From Paludibaculum fermentans (lineage in GTDB: Bacteria; Acidobacteriota; Terriglobia; Bryobacterales; Bryobacteraceae), in NCBI RefSeq assembly GCF_015277775.1, contig NZ_CP063849.1, forward strand, positions 9,412,803-9,476,802: 64,000 nucleotides of DNA. The letters are read 5' to 3'. Shown piece after piece: positions 24,957 through 33,598 of this stretch (its first letter is position 1; each line of letters begins with the position of its first letter). A program made the position numbers and the translations under genes. The notes beneath the pieces were generated by a model that did no database searches, was not told where the DNA came from, and worked only from the letters and a program-made list of their open reading frames with translations.

Positions 24957-25484
24957 ATGAGCAGGGCGGGAAAGAGAGCCCGCATGAACAAGCAGCAGAT
25001 CAATGGTCTTACCTCGGCCTTGGGGGCCGCGAAACGAAGCGAGGACGAGCGTAGCGAGCCCGAGCGCAGTGTAGCGGCCCCCAAGGCCGGCGCCGAACGC
25101 CACGCCAACCCCGAGGTGAGACCGCGCGCCAAACGCCGCAGCTTCCCGGCTGCCTACAAACGGAAGATTCTGGCCGAGGCCGACGCTGCCACCGACAGTG
25201 GAAGCATCGGCGCGCTCCTGCGCAGGGAAGGCCTCTACTCGTCTCACCTCACCAATTGGCGTCGGGAACGAAACGCAGGCATTACCCAAGGTCTCACCCC
25301 TCGAACTCGCGGGCCCAAACCGCGGATCGACTCCTCCACCAAGGAGGTGCAGCGGCTCCTGCGCGAAAACGAACGGTTGACCGAGCGGCTGCGCAAAGCC
25401 GAAATCATCATCGACGTCCAAAAAAAAGTGGCCGCTTTGTTGGGACGAACCTTGGCCACGCCGGATCCGGAGGATCTTCTCTGA
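24957..25484 (+). CDS. IS3-family transposase OrfA
   Basis: A 175-residue OrfA with start ATG 24957 or, 9 residues later, ATG 24984. After a charged N-terminal stretch comes a helix-turn-helix of the IS3/IS911 type (RRSFPAAYKRKILAEADAATDSGSIGALLRREGLYSSHLTNWRRER). A leucine-zipper-like coiled coil follows (LLRENERLTERLRKAEIIIDVQKKVAALLG). It binds the element's ends and would partner OrfB. Its stop codon overlaps the OrfB start (TGATG at 25482-25486), so OrfB is probably made by translational coupling rather than by frameshifting, since no slippery A-run is placed to join the frames. Confidence 0.88.
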   Translation: MSRAGKRARMNKQQINGLTSALGAAKRSEDERSEPERSVAAPKAGAERHANPEVRPRAKRRSFPAAYKRKILAEADAATDSGSIGALLRREGLYSSHLTNWRRERNAGITQGLTPRTRGPKPRIDSSTKEVQRLLRENERLTERLRKAEIIIDVQKKVAALLGRTLATPDPEDLL

Positions 25485-26482
25485 TGGAGGCCGCCACTGC
25501 ACTTGCCTTGCAGGTAGGGACTCGGCCGGCCTGCGTGGCGCTGGGCGTGCCCCGCGCCACCTTCTATCGTCGCTTGGCGCCGTTCTACGGTCCGCGTCCG
25601 GCGCCTACCCGGCCCGCTCGTGGTCTGTCCGACGTCGAACGCGAAACGGTTTTAGCTCAACTCAACAGTCCACGCTTCCGGGACCAATCACCCGCCGAAG
25701 TGGCGGCCACATTGCTCGACGAGGGCCAGTATCTTTGCTCGTCGCGCACGATGTACCGTGTGCTGGACGAAGCCGGCGGAACCCGGGAACGCCGCGATCA
25801 GCTCAGCCACCCCACCTATCAGAAGCCGGAACTGCTCGCCTCGGGTCCCAATGAACTATGGAGCTGGAACATCACCAAGCTCCTCGGCCCAGCCAAGTGG
25901 ACCTACTTCTACTTGTATGTTGTGCTGGATGTTTTCAGCCGCTATGTGGTGGGTTGGATGCTCGCCCATCGGGAAAGCGCGCAACTCGCGAAGCAGCTCT
26001 TCGAAGATACCTGCCGCAAGCAGGGCATCCAACCGGAGCAACTCACCGTGCATGCCGATCGCGGTTCCTCGATGACCTCAAAGCCGGTCGCGTTCCTGCT
26101 CAGCGACCTCGGCATCACCAAGACTCACAGCCGGCCTCATGTCTCCAACGACAACCCCTATTCGGAAAGCCAGTTCCGCACCTTGAAATACCGGCCAGGG
26201 TTCCCTGACCGCTTCGGGTGCATTCAGGATGCAAGAGCCTTCGCGGTGGATTTCTTTCACTGGTACAACGAGGAGCACCATCATTCCGGCATCAGTCTGC
26301 TGACTCCCTCGGTGCTCCACCACGGTGAGGCGCCGCAGGTCATCGCGAGCCGCCAAACCGTTCTCGACGCAGCCTACCTGGTTCACCCTGAACGATTCGT
26401 GAAACAAGCGCCCAAAGCCAATCCGGCCCCCAGCCAGGTCTGGATCAATAAGCCATCCACTTCAGAGGACAATACTCAGTAA
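25484..26482 (+). CDS. IS3-family transposase OrfB, first catalytic Asp replaced by Asn
   Basis: A 332-residue integrase-fold transposase. Residues 1-80 hold the HTH_21-like segment, followed by the rve domain: WSWNITKLLGPAKWTYFYLYVVLDVFSRYVVGW, then HADRGSSMTSK and NDNPYSESQFRTLKYRP. The second and third catalytic residues are D192 and E228, separated by 35 residues as in all IS3-type DDE enzymes. The position of the first Asp is N129 (codon AAC, 25868-25870), where relatives have Asp (W-S-W-D-I-T). Loss of this metal ligand should abolish strand transfer. The frame is otherwise intact. Confidence 0.9.
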   Translation: MEAATALALQVGTRPACVALGVPRATFYRRLAPFYGPRPAPTRPARGLSDVERETVLAQLNSPRFRDQSPAEVAATLLDEGQYLCSSRTMYRVLDEAGGTRERRDQLSHPTYQKPELLASGPNELWSWNITKLLGPAKWTYFYLYVVLDVFSRYVVGWMLAHRESAQLAKQLFEDTCRKQGIQPEQLTVHADRGSSMTSKPVAFLLSDLGITKTHSRPHVSNDNPYSESQFRTLKYRPGFPDRFGCIQDARAFAVDFFHWYNEEHHHSGISLLTPSVLHHGEAPQVIASRQTVLDAAYLVHPERFVKQAPKANPAPSQVWINKPSTSEDNTQ

Positions 26483-26624
26483 ACTCCTCTGAACTGTGTC
26501 TCAAAGTCGTTGACGCGCGCCGCCCGCCGGGCAGGGAAGCCCTAGCCCGAAGAGATGTCCGCCGCTTCGACATCTAATCAGCCCGGGCCCCTACGCGCAA
26601 CAGCCGACCCGCCCCGAGAGCGGA

Positions 26625-27434
26625 TCAGGCCCTCGAAGAGACGCTTCCATAACGGTCGGCGGGCGCCGTCCGCGAGAGATTCGGCATCATTGCTATCCTC
26701 GCGGTTTCATACGCTGTCCACTGCTCCGCATCCGGCAGCGCCGGGATCGTCGCGAATTCGCCCTGATCCAACCCCGCCAAGGCCGCGTCCACCATCGCCT
26801 CCACCGGCATCACGATCTCCTGCGGCAAATGCTCCACCGGCGTGCCGGCCGTGCTCCAGAAATTTGTAGCCGTCGCACCAGGCAACACTACCTGAACCCG
26901 GATTCCCTTGTCCGCCAGTTCATGCTGCAACGACTGGCTGAAGGCGAGAACGAAGGCTTTCGACCCTCCGTACACCCCATTCAGGATCTCCGGAGCTATG
27001 GCTGCAATCGACGCGATGTTGATAATCGTTCCGGACCCGCGTGCCACCAGTCCAGGCACCGCAGCATAGGTCAGGCGCGTCAGAACTTCAATATTCAGGC
27101 TGATCATCTGCGCCATCGCTCCGATGTCCGAATTCAGCAGCGGAGCCGTTGCGCCCACGCCCGCGTTGTTCACCAGCATGGTCACCTGCTGGTCCTCGCG
27201 CAGCCTCTGCTCGACCTTAGCCAGATCGGCCGCATCGCTCAGGTCCGCGCCCAGGATCTCCACCTTTCGTCCTGTGGACCAGGCAATCGCCCCGGCCAGC
27301 TTTTCCAGCCGCTCAACATTCCGGGCCACCAGCAGCAGGTCATAGCCGCGCTGAGCCAAACGCTCCGCGTAAACTGCGCCGATTCCGGCAGAGGCTCCGG
27401 TGACTACCGCGATGCCTTTAGATGTCGGATTCAT
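26625..27434 (-). CDS. SDR-family oxidoreductase, downstream paralog
   Basis: A 269-residue short-chain dehydrogenase. TGASAGIG lies at residues 12-19, NNAG at 89-92, the catalytic Ser at 142, and Y155/K159. It closely parallels the upstream neighbour (27502-28290): both have ITGASSGIGAVYA-like starts, the same N-A-G-V/T context, and the same ending pattern (EQWTAYETAR versus EQWTSFEAAR). A tandem duplication is likely. It may share a promoter with its paralog, 67 bases away. The group resembles uncharacterised dehydrogenases (YqjQ/DltE-like); the substrate is unknown. Its 3' end lies 120 bases from the right end of the IS3-family element. Confidence 0.9.
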   Translation of the reverse strand: MNPTSKGIAVVTGASAGIGAVYAERLAQRGYDLLLVARNVERLEKLAGAIAWSTGRKVEILGADLSDAADLAKVEQRLREDQQVTMLVNNAGVGATAPLLNSDIGAMAQMISLNIEVLTRLTYAAVPGLVARGSGTIINIASIAAIAPEILNGVYGGSKAFVLAFSQSLQHELADKGIRVQVVLPGATATNFWSTAGTPVEHLPQEIVMPVEAMVDAALAGLDQGEFATIPALPDAEQWTAYETARIAMMPNLSRTAPADRYGSVSSRA

Positions 27435-27501
27435 GTCTTTGTCCTCTCGTCCAATTCATTCACTCGTCCACTAACTGATCGGCCGCGCCTCCCGCAGGCA
27501 C

Positions 27502-28290
27502 TCAGGACCCCTGGCGATAGCGCTCCGCCGCGTGTACCTGCAGGAAATTGGGGACCATCGCTTTGCGCGCTGCCTCGAAACTCGTCCACTGTTCCACTTT
27601 CGGCAGCGACGGAATGGTGATGGTTTCCCGGGCGTCAAAGCCCGCCAGCGCCGCATCCACCAACTCGCCCACTTCCATGACTGCCGGTAGCGAGTCCACA
27701 TCCCGGCCGGACTTTGCCCAGATCTCCGTACGCGTAGCGGCCGGCAGCACCGCCTGCACATACACCCCCCTGGGACCCAATTCCACATGCAGGCCCTGCG
27801 TCAGGAACAGCGCGAACGCCTTGGTTGCGCCATATACGCTCATCCCCAGTTCCGGAGCGAGGCCGACGACAGATCCAATGTTGACGATCGCTCCCGCACC
27901 TTCCCTGGCAAGCCGCGGAGCCACGGCGCTCGCCAGGCGCGTCAATGCGGTGGTGTTCAGGCTGATCAACTGGGCCACATCGTCAGGAGCCTGATCCAGA
28001 AAACCCCCATGGGCGGCAGTCCCTGCGTTGTTTACGAGAATCCCGATCCGCGAGTCGTCGCGCAGCCTGGCTTCCACTCGCGCCAGGCCGTCACTGTCGG
28101 TGAGATCCGCGGGCAGCAGTTCCACCGTTACGCCGTTTTCCTGTCGCAACCGTTGGGCCAGTTCCTCCATCCGGACTCGATCGCGTGCCACCAGCACGAG
28201 AGCATGGCCCCGCTTCGCAAATCGGTCCGCATAGACCGCGCCAATGCCGCTCGACGCGCCTGTTATCAAAACTGCCGCTTTGGAGTTCAT
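27502..28290 (-). CDS. SDR-family oxidoreductase, upstream paralog
   Basis: A 262-residue short-chain dehydrogenase with TGASSGIG at residues 10-17, NNAG at 87-90, S140, and Y153/K157. VLVARDRVRMEELAQRL, with Arg after the second strand, suggests NADP(H). It is the tandem paralog of the gene at 26625-27434 and is probably the first gene of their operon. The divergent TetR gene starts 103 bases away, and the region between contains a 13-base palindrome (28323-28335), so expression is likely controlled by that regulator. Substrate unknown. Confidence 0.9.
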   Translation of the reverse strand: MNSKAAVLITGASSGIGAVYADRFAKRGHALVLVARDRVRMEELAQRLRQENGVTVELLPADLTDSDGLARVEARLRDDSRIGILVNNAGTAAHGGFLDQAPDDVAQLISLNTTALTRLASAVAPRLAREGAGAIVNIGSVVGLAPELGMSVYGATKAFALFLTQGLHVELGPRGVYVQAVLPAATRTEIWAKSGRDVDSLPAVMEVGELVDAALAGFDARETITIPSLPKVEQWTSFEAARKAMVPNFLQVHAAERYRQGS

Positions 28291-28322
28291 CAGTTGGGTC
28301 CTACCACCTTCGAGTTATTCAT

Positions 28323-28335
28323 GATGACTGTCATC
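28323..28335. promoter_or_regulatory. Palindromic operator candidate between SDR and TetR genes
   Basis: GATGACTGTCATC is a perfect inverted repeat (GATGAC/GTCATC about one central base) in the 103-base divergent intergenic region. A looser repeat with TTCA/TGAA ends (28349-28362) follows and shares the GGTCAT half. Location between a TetR gene and the divergent SDR pair fits a shared operator; binding is inferred. Confidence 0.5.
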
Positions 28336-28393
28336 TGCCGTAAAGATGTTCACGGTCATGAAAAGGTGTCAGAATATTTCACAGGAGTCCTGC

Positions 28394-28954
28394 ATGAAAG
28401 TCAGTCGCGAGCAGATGGCTGGGAACAGGCGAAAGATCCTCTACGAAGCGGCTCGTCTCTTCAAGGCGCGCGGCTTTGACGCCGTCACGGTCGCCGATGT
28501 AATGAAGGCCGCTGGCCTCACCCACGGCGGCTTCTACGGTCACTTCAAATCGAAGGAGGATCTGATAGCGCAGACCCTCGTCCACGCCCTCGCCCCCGCT
28601 GCGCCGGCCAGCTTCGATTTGGGCCGCTATGTGGGTGCCTACCTCTCCCGCAAGCATCGCGATGATCTCGCCGGCGGCTGCCCCACGGCGGGCCTCGGCT
28701 CGGAATCCATCCGCCAATCGCCTGAGGCGCGGGCTGCGATGACCGACGGACTCCGCCGCCGCATCGATCTCTTCACCGAAAGCGCACCCGGCAAAACAGC
28801 AACCGAGAAGCGTCAGGCCGCCATCGGCTCCTGGGCTGCAATGGTCGGCGCTGTCATCCTCTCCCGCCTCAGCGACGATCCGAAACTGTCCGACGAAGTT
28901 CTCTCTCAGACCCGCGCCTGGCTCCGTTCCAACGGCGTGACTCCGGCTCTCTAG
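28394..28954 (+). CDS. TetR/AcrR family transcriptional regulator
   Basis: ATG 28394, 7 bases after AGGAG, gives 186 residues; the frame begins at 28346 but no ribosome site supports that. The DNA-binding domain is plain: RRKILYEAARLFKARGFDAVTVADVMKAAGLTHGGFYGHFKSKEDLIAQTL. The THGGFYGHF variant is typical of the subgroup related to AcuR/LmrA-type regulators. C-terminal features such as GGCPTAGLGSESIRQSPEAR also fit that subgroup. It is transcribed divergently from the two SDR genes and probably represses them and itself through the palindrome between. The inducer is unknown. Confidence 0.92.
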   Translation: MKVSREQMAGNRRKILYEAARLFKARGFDAVTVADVMKAAGLTHGGFYGHFKSKEDLIAQTLVHALAPAAPASFDLGRYVGAYLSRKHRDDLAGGCPTAGLGSESIRQSPEARAAMTDGLRRRIDLFTESAPGKTATEKRQAAIGSWAAMVGAVILSRLSDDPKLSDEVLSQTRAWLRSNGVTPAL

Positions 28955-28969
28955 CCGGAGCGTCACGCC
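28934..28969 (+). terminator. Hairpin over the TetR stop codon
   Basis: GGCGTGAC and CCGGCT (28934-28948) pair with AGCCGG and GTCACGCC (28953-28969) across a 4-base loop, with a small internal asymmetry (T against AGC). The stop codon TAG lies inside. The stem is strong but has no U-run, so termination is probable rather than certain. Confidence 0.5.
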
Positions 28970-29066
28970 ACGTCCCGCGGAATTGCGCTGAACCACCGCC
29001 TCAGACCCACCGCCACAGACCCATTCCCGCCCGTCCCGCATCCTGATATCGTGTGTCCCAATCACC

Positions 29067-30311
29067 ATGAATCGACGTTGCTTTGTCTCTACCGGCCTGC
29101 TCGCAGGCGCCGCCCCCGCCGTCGCGCAACTGCCTGACCTCGGTAAAAGCAAGATGAAGATTACTTCTGTCCGCCTGGTGAACACCCGCCCAAAGCGCCC
29201 CGTCCCCAGTTACACGCCGGCCCCCGGTTCCTGGAGCACGCAAGCCGTGGAAGTCGCCAATCCCATGTCGATCTACCCGCGCTACAAGGCCACCCGCTCC
29301 CTCTTCTTTCCCGACGCCGGCAAAGTCCCCGGCTTCACCGTCGAGATCGCTACCGATAAGGGTGTCAAGGGCTATGGCAGCGGGGGCGCCGCAGGCGGAG
29401 TCATAGTGGAAGGCCACCTCACCAAACTTCTGCTCGGCGAGGATCCTTTCGACATCGAGAAACTCTGGGACATCCAATGGCGTTCCACCATGCACTACGG
29501 CCGGATGGGCGTGACGATGAACGCGATCAGCGGGGTCGACCTGGCCCTCTGGGATCTCATCGGCAATGCTCTCGGGATGCCGGTATACAAGCTGCTCGGT
29601 GGGCAGACAAAGGACAGGATCCCTGCCTACTGCACCGGCAACGACATTGAGCAGCATGTCGAGTTCGGTTTCAAGCGACTGAAACTAGCCATGCCGCACG
29701 GCCCTGCCGATGGCCGGGAAGGGATGCGGAGGAACGAAGAGGTGGTGAAGCGGGCCAGGGCCGTCCTGGGCCCGGATGGCGAGATCATGCTCGACTGCTG
29801 GATGGCCTGGACCGAACGCTATACCCTCGAGATGGCGGCCCTGCTCGAACCACATCGCATTTATTGGATGGAAGAGGTCCTCCAACCCCACGACTACGCC
29901 GGTTTTGGCCGTCTCCGCAAGGCCATCCGCTCCACCCGCATCGTCACCGGAGAGCACGAGTACGGCCGCTACGGTTTCCGCAACCTGCTGGAGCACGAAG
30001 CGGCCGAAATTTGGCAGCCCGACCTTCACTGGTGTGGCGGCCTGACTGAGGCTAGAAAGATTGCCGCCCTCGCCGCCGCCTATGACATCCCCGTCATCCC
30101 ACACGGCGGAGGAACCACGCAGGACGGCCTCCACTTCATCATGTCGGCCACCAATAGCCCATGGGCCGAAATGTTCCTGCCGCCTCCAGGTGGCCCACCC
30201 GAGGTCTACAAGCGGTTCGAGGAGGAGTACCGGGTCACCAGGGGTCCGGAAGGAATCTACACCGCCCCTTCGGATCGCCCTGGCTTCGGCTGGGACTTCG
30301 AACCCGTTTAG
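29067..30311 (+). CDS. Enolase-superfamily sugar-acid dehydratase, rhamnonate-dehydratase-like
   Basis: A 414-residue protein of the mandelate racemase/enolase superfamily. It resembles L-rhamnonate dehydratase: HYGRMGVTMNAISGVDLALWDLIG, FKRLKLAMPHGPADGREGMRRN, MLDCWMAW (first metal Asp), YWMEEVLQPHDY (Glu), GEHEYGRYGFR (Glu) and the catalytic His region IPHGGGTTQDGLHF. The reaction would be syn-dehydration of a six-carbon sugar acid to its 2-keto-3-deoxy form. Unusually for a cytoplasmic enzyme, the N-terminus (MNRRCFVSTGLLAGAAPAVAQ) looks like an export signal with twin Arg. No aldolase or transporter for the pathway is adjacent. The substrate is inferred. Confidence 0.88.
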   Translation: MNRRCFVSTGLLAGAAPAVAQLPDLGKSKMKITSVRLVNTRPKRPVPSYTPAPGSWSTQAVEVANPMSIYPRYKATRSLFFPDAGKVPGFTVEIATDKGVKGYGSGGAAGGVIVEGHLTKLLLGEDPFDIEKLWDIQWRSTMHYGRMGVTMNAISGVDLALWDLIGNALGMPVYKLLGGQTKDRIPAYCTGNDIEQHVEFGFKRLKLAMPHGPADGREGMRRNEEVVKRARAVLGPDGEIMLDCWMAWTERYTLEMAALLEPHRIYWMEEVLQPHDYAGFGRLRKAIRSTRIVTGEHEYGRYGFRNLLEHEAAEIWQPDLHWCGGLTEARKIAALAAAYDIPVIPHGGGTTQDGLHFIMSATNSPWAEMFLPPPGGPPEVYKRFEEEYRVTRGPEGIYTAPSDRPGFGWDFEPV

Positions 30312-30488
30312 ACAATCCGCTCAACCTTGCCGGCGGTATGGGTCGGCCGCCTAATTCGCCCATCTGGAGCTTCGTTCTTACCGGCGCGGATTCCCGCGCC
30401 CCACGTTGCGTGCCCCTCGGCGTTTGCCTCCCATTGAGCGCTTTTTGTGCGGAACACCTCGAAGTTGTCCGGTGTCGAACTTCCCAGG

Positions 30489-31064
30489 ATGACCCGCATA
30501 AACTGCAGGTGGCTCCTGCCACTGGGACACGCGTTGTTGGATTGCATTGTCCTGGCGTGGTGCATGCATGGGCACGCACGTCCGCCGCAGTTCTCAACGG
30601 CCATTTGTGGTGCAATGCCAGCCGCTCTCTTGCTGCAGGAGAGCCCGGGCATAGCCTTCGATCTGCGCACGCTTCCACCGCCCAGCGACTATTTGTTCCT
30701 TCAATCCGGCAATGCTCTGGCCGGGTTGATTGCGGGTGTATTGAACCCATCCCCCTGGTTTGTGCACGGCGCACGAGGTTGGGATCCCATCGCGTTCACC
30801 ACCTACCAACTGCTGGCGTTCGCATCGTGGCTCCTCATCGGAACCTGGGTCCAATCCGGGCATCCCCGCTTGCGAGCCGTGATGCTCGCTTACCTGCTGG
30901 CCCGCTGTTGGATTGCAGCCTTCGGGCTCTACGAGGTAGGTTGGCGAATCCAAACGGCATTCTGGATCTGCCTCACGCTTTGGCTCATACTCCGCGCGAT
31001 ACTCTGCACAATCCTGGCGGCAGTCAGGACCGTCAGGTCTTGGAGTGCATGGAAATCCCAATAG
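30489..31064 (+). CDS. Hypothetical multi-pass membrane protein
   Basis: From ATG 30489 the frame encodes 191 residues with about four hydrophobic segments: LGHALLDCIVLAWCMHG near the start, SGNALAGLIAGVLN, TYQLLAFASWLLIGTWV, and a C-terminal run (AFWICLTLWLILRAILCTILAAV). A GTG at 30447 is an alternative start giving 205 residues. No family is recognised, and no motif suggests a function. It lies alone between the dehydratase gene and a convergent secreted protein. The topology pattern supports a real gene. Confidence 0.55.
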   Translation: MTRINCRWLLPLGHALLDCIVLAWCMHGHARPPQFSTAICGAMPAALLLQESPGIAFDLRTLPPPSDYLFLQSGNALAGLIAGVLNPSPWFVHGARGWDPIAFTTYQLLAFASWLLIGTWVQSGHPRLRAVMLAYLLARCWIAAFGLYEVGWRIQTAFWICLTLWLILRAILCTILAAVRTVRSWSAWKSQ

Positions 31065-31200
31065 GAGAACCGGGGCGGGTCTGATCTACGCCGCCCAACT
31101 GAGTCGGAGCCATGATGCCGTGCCCGTTCTACACACACGTAACCGAACGCCTCACGCTACCGGTTCCAACCCTCTGGATTGCGGAACCACGTGCCCGTGC

Positions 31201-31707
31201 CTACTTACAGTGTTCAGCCACCTGCTCAACGTACTGCTTCAATTCACCCTTGGAGCGTTTCTCGAGTAGTTCGTCCAGAAACGGCCACTTTGCCTTCGGC
31301 TTGGTCTTCAAAATGGATTCGTAGGCGCTCAATGCGCCTTCCGTCGCGGCCATGAAAACGGCGGCATCGTCTTTGGCCTTCTCTGGGTGTTCAATGATGA
31401 AGGCCGCGGCCGACGGCAGCATTTGCGTGAATATCTCGGCGGCGTAGTTCTTCTTGGCCGTGAACACTGGGCCCACGAGATTGCCGCAGACTTTGACGTT
31501 GATATCCGGAACATCAATCAGCCAATGTACGAGCCAGTTACGCTGTTCCTTGGCTTGAGGGCCCAGTGGGTCAGCTTCCAGCGACCGCGCGATTGCCACG
31601 GCCTTGGTTCGATCCTCCGGCGTCGAAGGTTTGCGGTCCTGCGTTTCAGCGTGTGCCGCCAATACGGTTAGCAGCAAAGGAGTGATTGCATGGAAAGAAA
31701 AAGGCAT
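31201..31707 (-). CDS. Secreted hypothetical protein
   Basis: A 168-residue protein with signal peptide MPFSFHAITPLLLTVLAAHA. The mature part is helical and charged (ETQDRKPSTPEDRTKAVAIARSLEADPLGPQAKEQRNWLVHWLIDVPDINVKVC), with a Cys near the middle (KVCGNLVGPVFTAKKNYAAEIFTQML) and one at the end (EHCK). It resembles small acidobacterial secreted proteins of unknown role that I cannot name. No partner gene is evident; it is convergent with the membrane protein gene upstream. Confidence 0.75.
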   Translation of the reverse strand: MPFSFHAITPLLLTVLAAHAETQDRKPSTPEDRTKAVAIARSLEADPLGPQAKEQRNWLVHWLIDVPDINVKVCGNLVGPVFTAKKNYAAEIFTQMLPSAAAFIIEHPEKAKDDAAVFMAATEGALSAYESILKTKPKAKWPFLDELLEKRSKGELKQYVEQVAEHCK

Positions 31708-32068
31708 TACAGACGCTATTATCCATGAAATGACTTGCGCTTAGCCCGCAGCGGCCCATACGCCAATAATCCAGCCATTGTTTTGCGTCTCAGTAGGGTG
31801 GCAGCAGCAGGCGATGGCCCTCCAGGGGCCCGAACAGCTTTCTCTGTCTGTGCGGTGACAATCCCTCGGCCGGCAGTCCAAGGGCGTCACCCACGGCGGT
31901 GCCGAGAATACAGCCGAGAATCGCCTCGTCCAATGGCAACCGCATTCAAAGAGGAGGACGCTAATCCGCAATGGAAAGTTGATGACAATTTGCAATCGCA
32001 CAATACCGGCCGCAGCTCTCCGAACAGCGCCATCCCACCCCTCCCTTCGCTATCCTGAACACAGTCCC

Positions 32069-33508
32069 ATGCCCAGGCAACAGCCTCAAGCTGAGTTCAC
32101 CAGAGTATTGCCGGCCATCGCTGCCACCCTCCTCTTCCTCAGCCTCTGGTCAGCCGTCGCCCAACCCGCCGCCCACCCCTTTGAGCCCCACTGGCAGCAC
32201 CTCAAATCGACCCTCTCCAACGACGACCTCTACCGCCTCATGTGGGCTCTCCCCAAGGGCGGTGACCTCCACAACCACCACGAATACTCCATCCCGATGT
32301 CCTTCTGGCTCGAAGGCGCGGCGCGGCACGGCTACCTCACCCGCACAAGGGTCAGCAGTTGCGGCGAGTCGGAAGCCTTCCAGTGGCTCACCCTCCGCCC
32401 GGATTCCGTCAGCAAGCTCTCCGCCTGCGCGCAGCGTGACTTCACGCCCGTATCCGCCCTCACCGCTCCCCAGCGCAAGGCCTGGCTCGCCGCCCTCACG
32501 CTCGACCCGAGCGAATCCAAGGACGAATTCTTCGATCGCCTGGTCCGCCGCCTCGGCGATCTCGAACGCGACCCGCAACTGATGGGCGATGCCCTGATCC
32601 TCGCCCAGAGGCAGCTTCAGGCCGAGGATGCCGTCTATCTCGAAACGCAGCTGGACCCCCGCGAATTCCACGGTTTGACGGAAGATCAAGGCGCCGCGGC
32701 CATCCGCGCCCGTCTGGCCAAACCAGACTCTCTCGCCACGAGAATCCCCGTGCGCCTGCAGGTCTCCGCCCTACGCTTCCTGCCCGGTGCGGAGGACGAT
32801 CTCCGGCAGGGCTTCGCCTTCGTCCATCGCAATCGCGACCTCTGGGTCGGCATGAACCTCGTCGGCCGTGAGGACAACCCCGACGGGCGTCCCGCTCGGT
32901 TCGCTGCAGTGCTCCGCGAACTGCGCCGCGCTTACCCCGATGTGCACTTGAGCCTCCATGCCGGCGAGAGCAGCCAGGCGGACACCCATGTAGCCGATAC
33001 CCTCGCCATCGGCGCCGAACGCATCGGCCATGGCACCAATGCCTATATGGACCCGAATGCCATGAAGCTGCTCCGCGCAGGCCGCCAGCTAATCGAAGTC
33101 AGCCTCACCAGTAACCTGGCGCTCGGCTACGTCCCCGACCTCCGTCGCCACCCCTTCCCCACCTACCTCCGCCAAGGCATGCCCGTCTGCCTGAATACCG
33201 ACGACCGCGGCGTCATGGACTCCAATCTCACCGACGAATACTTCGCCGCCGTAGCCCTTTTCGACCTGACTTGGGCAGAAGTAGTCCAGATCGGCCGCTG
33301 GAGCCTGGAATACTCCTTCGCCGAAGCTCCGCTCAAGCAGGAACTCCTGGCTCGATTCGCGAGCAACGTTGCCGCTTTTGAGAAATCCTACTCTTCCGCG
33401 GATTGGCCGCAGCGCCTGTCGCGCGTGCCGCCGCGGTCCTCCGGCACTACGCCGCGCCTGATGAAATTGCGCCCGCAGCCCTCGGCCCGCCCCGCCGCCC
33501 GTAATTAG
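32069..33508 (+). CDS. Secreted adenosine-deaminase-family protein
   Basis: ATG 32069 gives 479 residues, with a signal peptide (LPAIAATLLFLSLWSAVA) after a short charged start; the frame is open to 31979 but is less protein-like there. Metal-dependent deaminase (TIM-barrel) motifs are: GGDLHNHHEYSIP (HxH metal site), LSLHAGES (His and Glu), RIGHGTNAYMDPN, EVSLTSNLALGYV and NTDDRGVMDSNL (Asp). This order matches adenosine/AMP deaminases. Export suggests scavenging of extracellular nucleosides, as for animal ADGF-type enzymes, but the preferred purine is unproven. Next downstream, 90 bases away, is an EamA-type transporter. Confidence 0.88.
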   Translation: MPRQQPQAEFTRVLPAIAATLLFLSLWSAVAQPAAHPFEPHWQHLKSTLSNDDLYRLMWALPKGGDLHNHHEYSIPMSFWLEGAARHGYLTRTRVSSCGESEAFQWLTLRPDSVSKLSACAQRDFTPVSALTAPQRKAWLAALTLDPSESKDEFFDRLVRRLGDLERDPQLMGDALILAQRQLQAEDAVYLETQLDPREFHGLTEDQGAAAIRARLAKPDSLATRIPVRLQVSALRFLPGAEDDLRQGFAFVHRNRDLWVGMNLVGREDNPDGRPARFAAVLRELRRAYPDVHLSLHAGESSQADTHVADTLAIGAERIGHGTNAYMDPNAMKLLRAGRQLIEVSLTSNLALGYVPDLRRHPFPTYLRQGMPVCLNTDDRGVMDSNLTDEYFAAVALFDLTWAEVVQIGRWSLEYSFAEAPLKQELLARFASNVAAFEKSYSSADWPQRLSRVPPRSSGTTPRLMKLRPQPSARPAARN

Positions 33509-33598
33509 TCAGCCGTCGGGTTCAATTCGGCGAGACATGCGAGATGTTCGCGGGCTCCAAAACTTGTCCGAACCCGCTGCTTACGCGACCATATTCAG

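Larger units (their letters stand above)
24931..26503 (+). mobile_element. IS3-family insertion sequence, probably inactive
   Basis: The element is about 1.57 kb. TGAGACAC at 24931-24938 and its reverse complement GTGTCTCA at 26496-26503 form the terminal inverted repeat; similarity stops after these eight bases. Two genes in the usual orfA/orfB order lie inside. No target-site duplication is visible: the flanks are CAA on the left and AAG on the right. Asn in place of the first catalytic Asp of OrfB, the short repeats and the missing duplication all suggest an old, immobile copy. The ends are inferred from the repeat alone. Confidence 0.75.

Noticed and set aside
24925..26508. Target-site duplication of the IS3-family element
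   Set aside because: Flanking triplets differ (CAA and AAG); only a 2-base AA match, which is not evidence.
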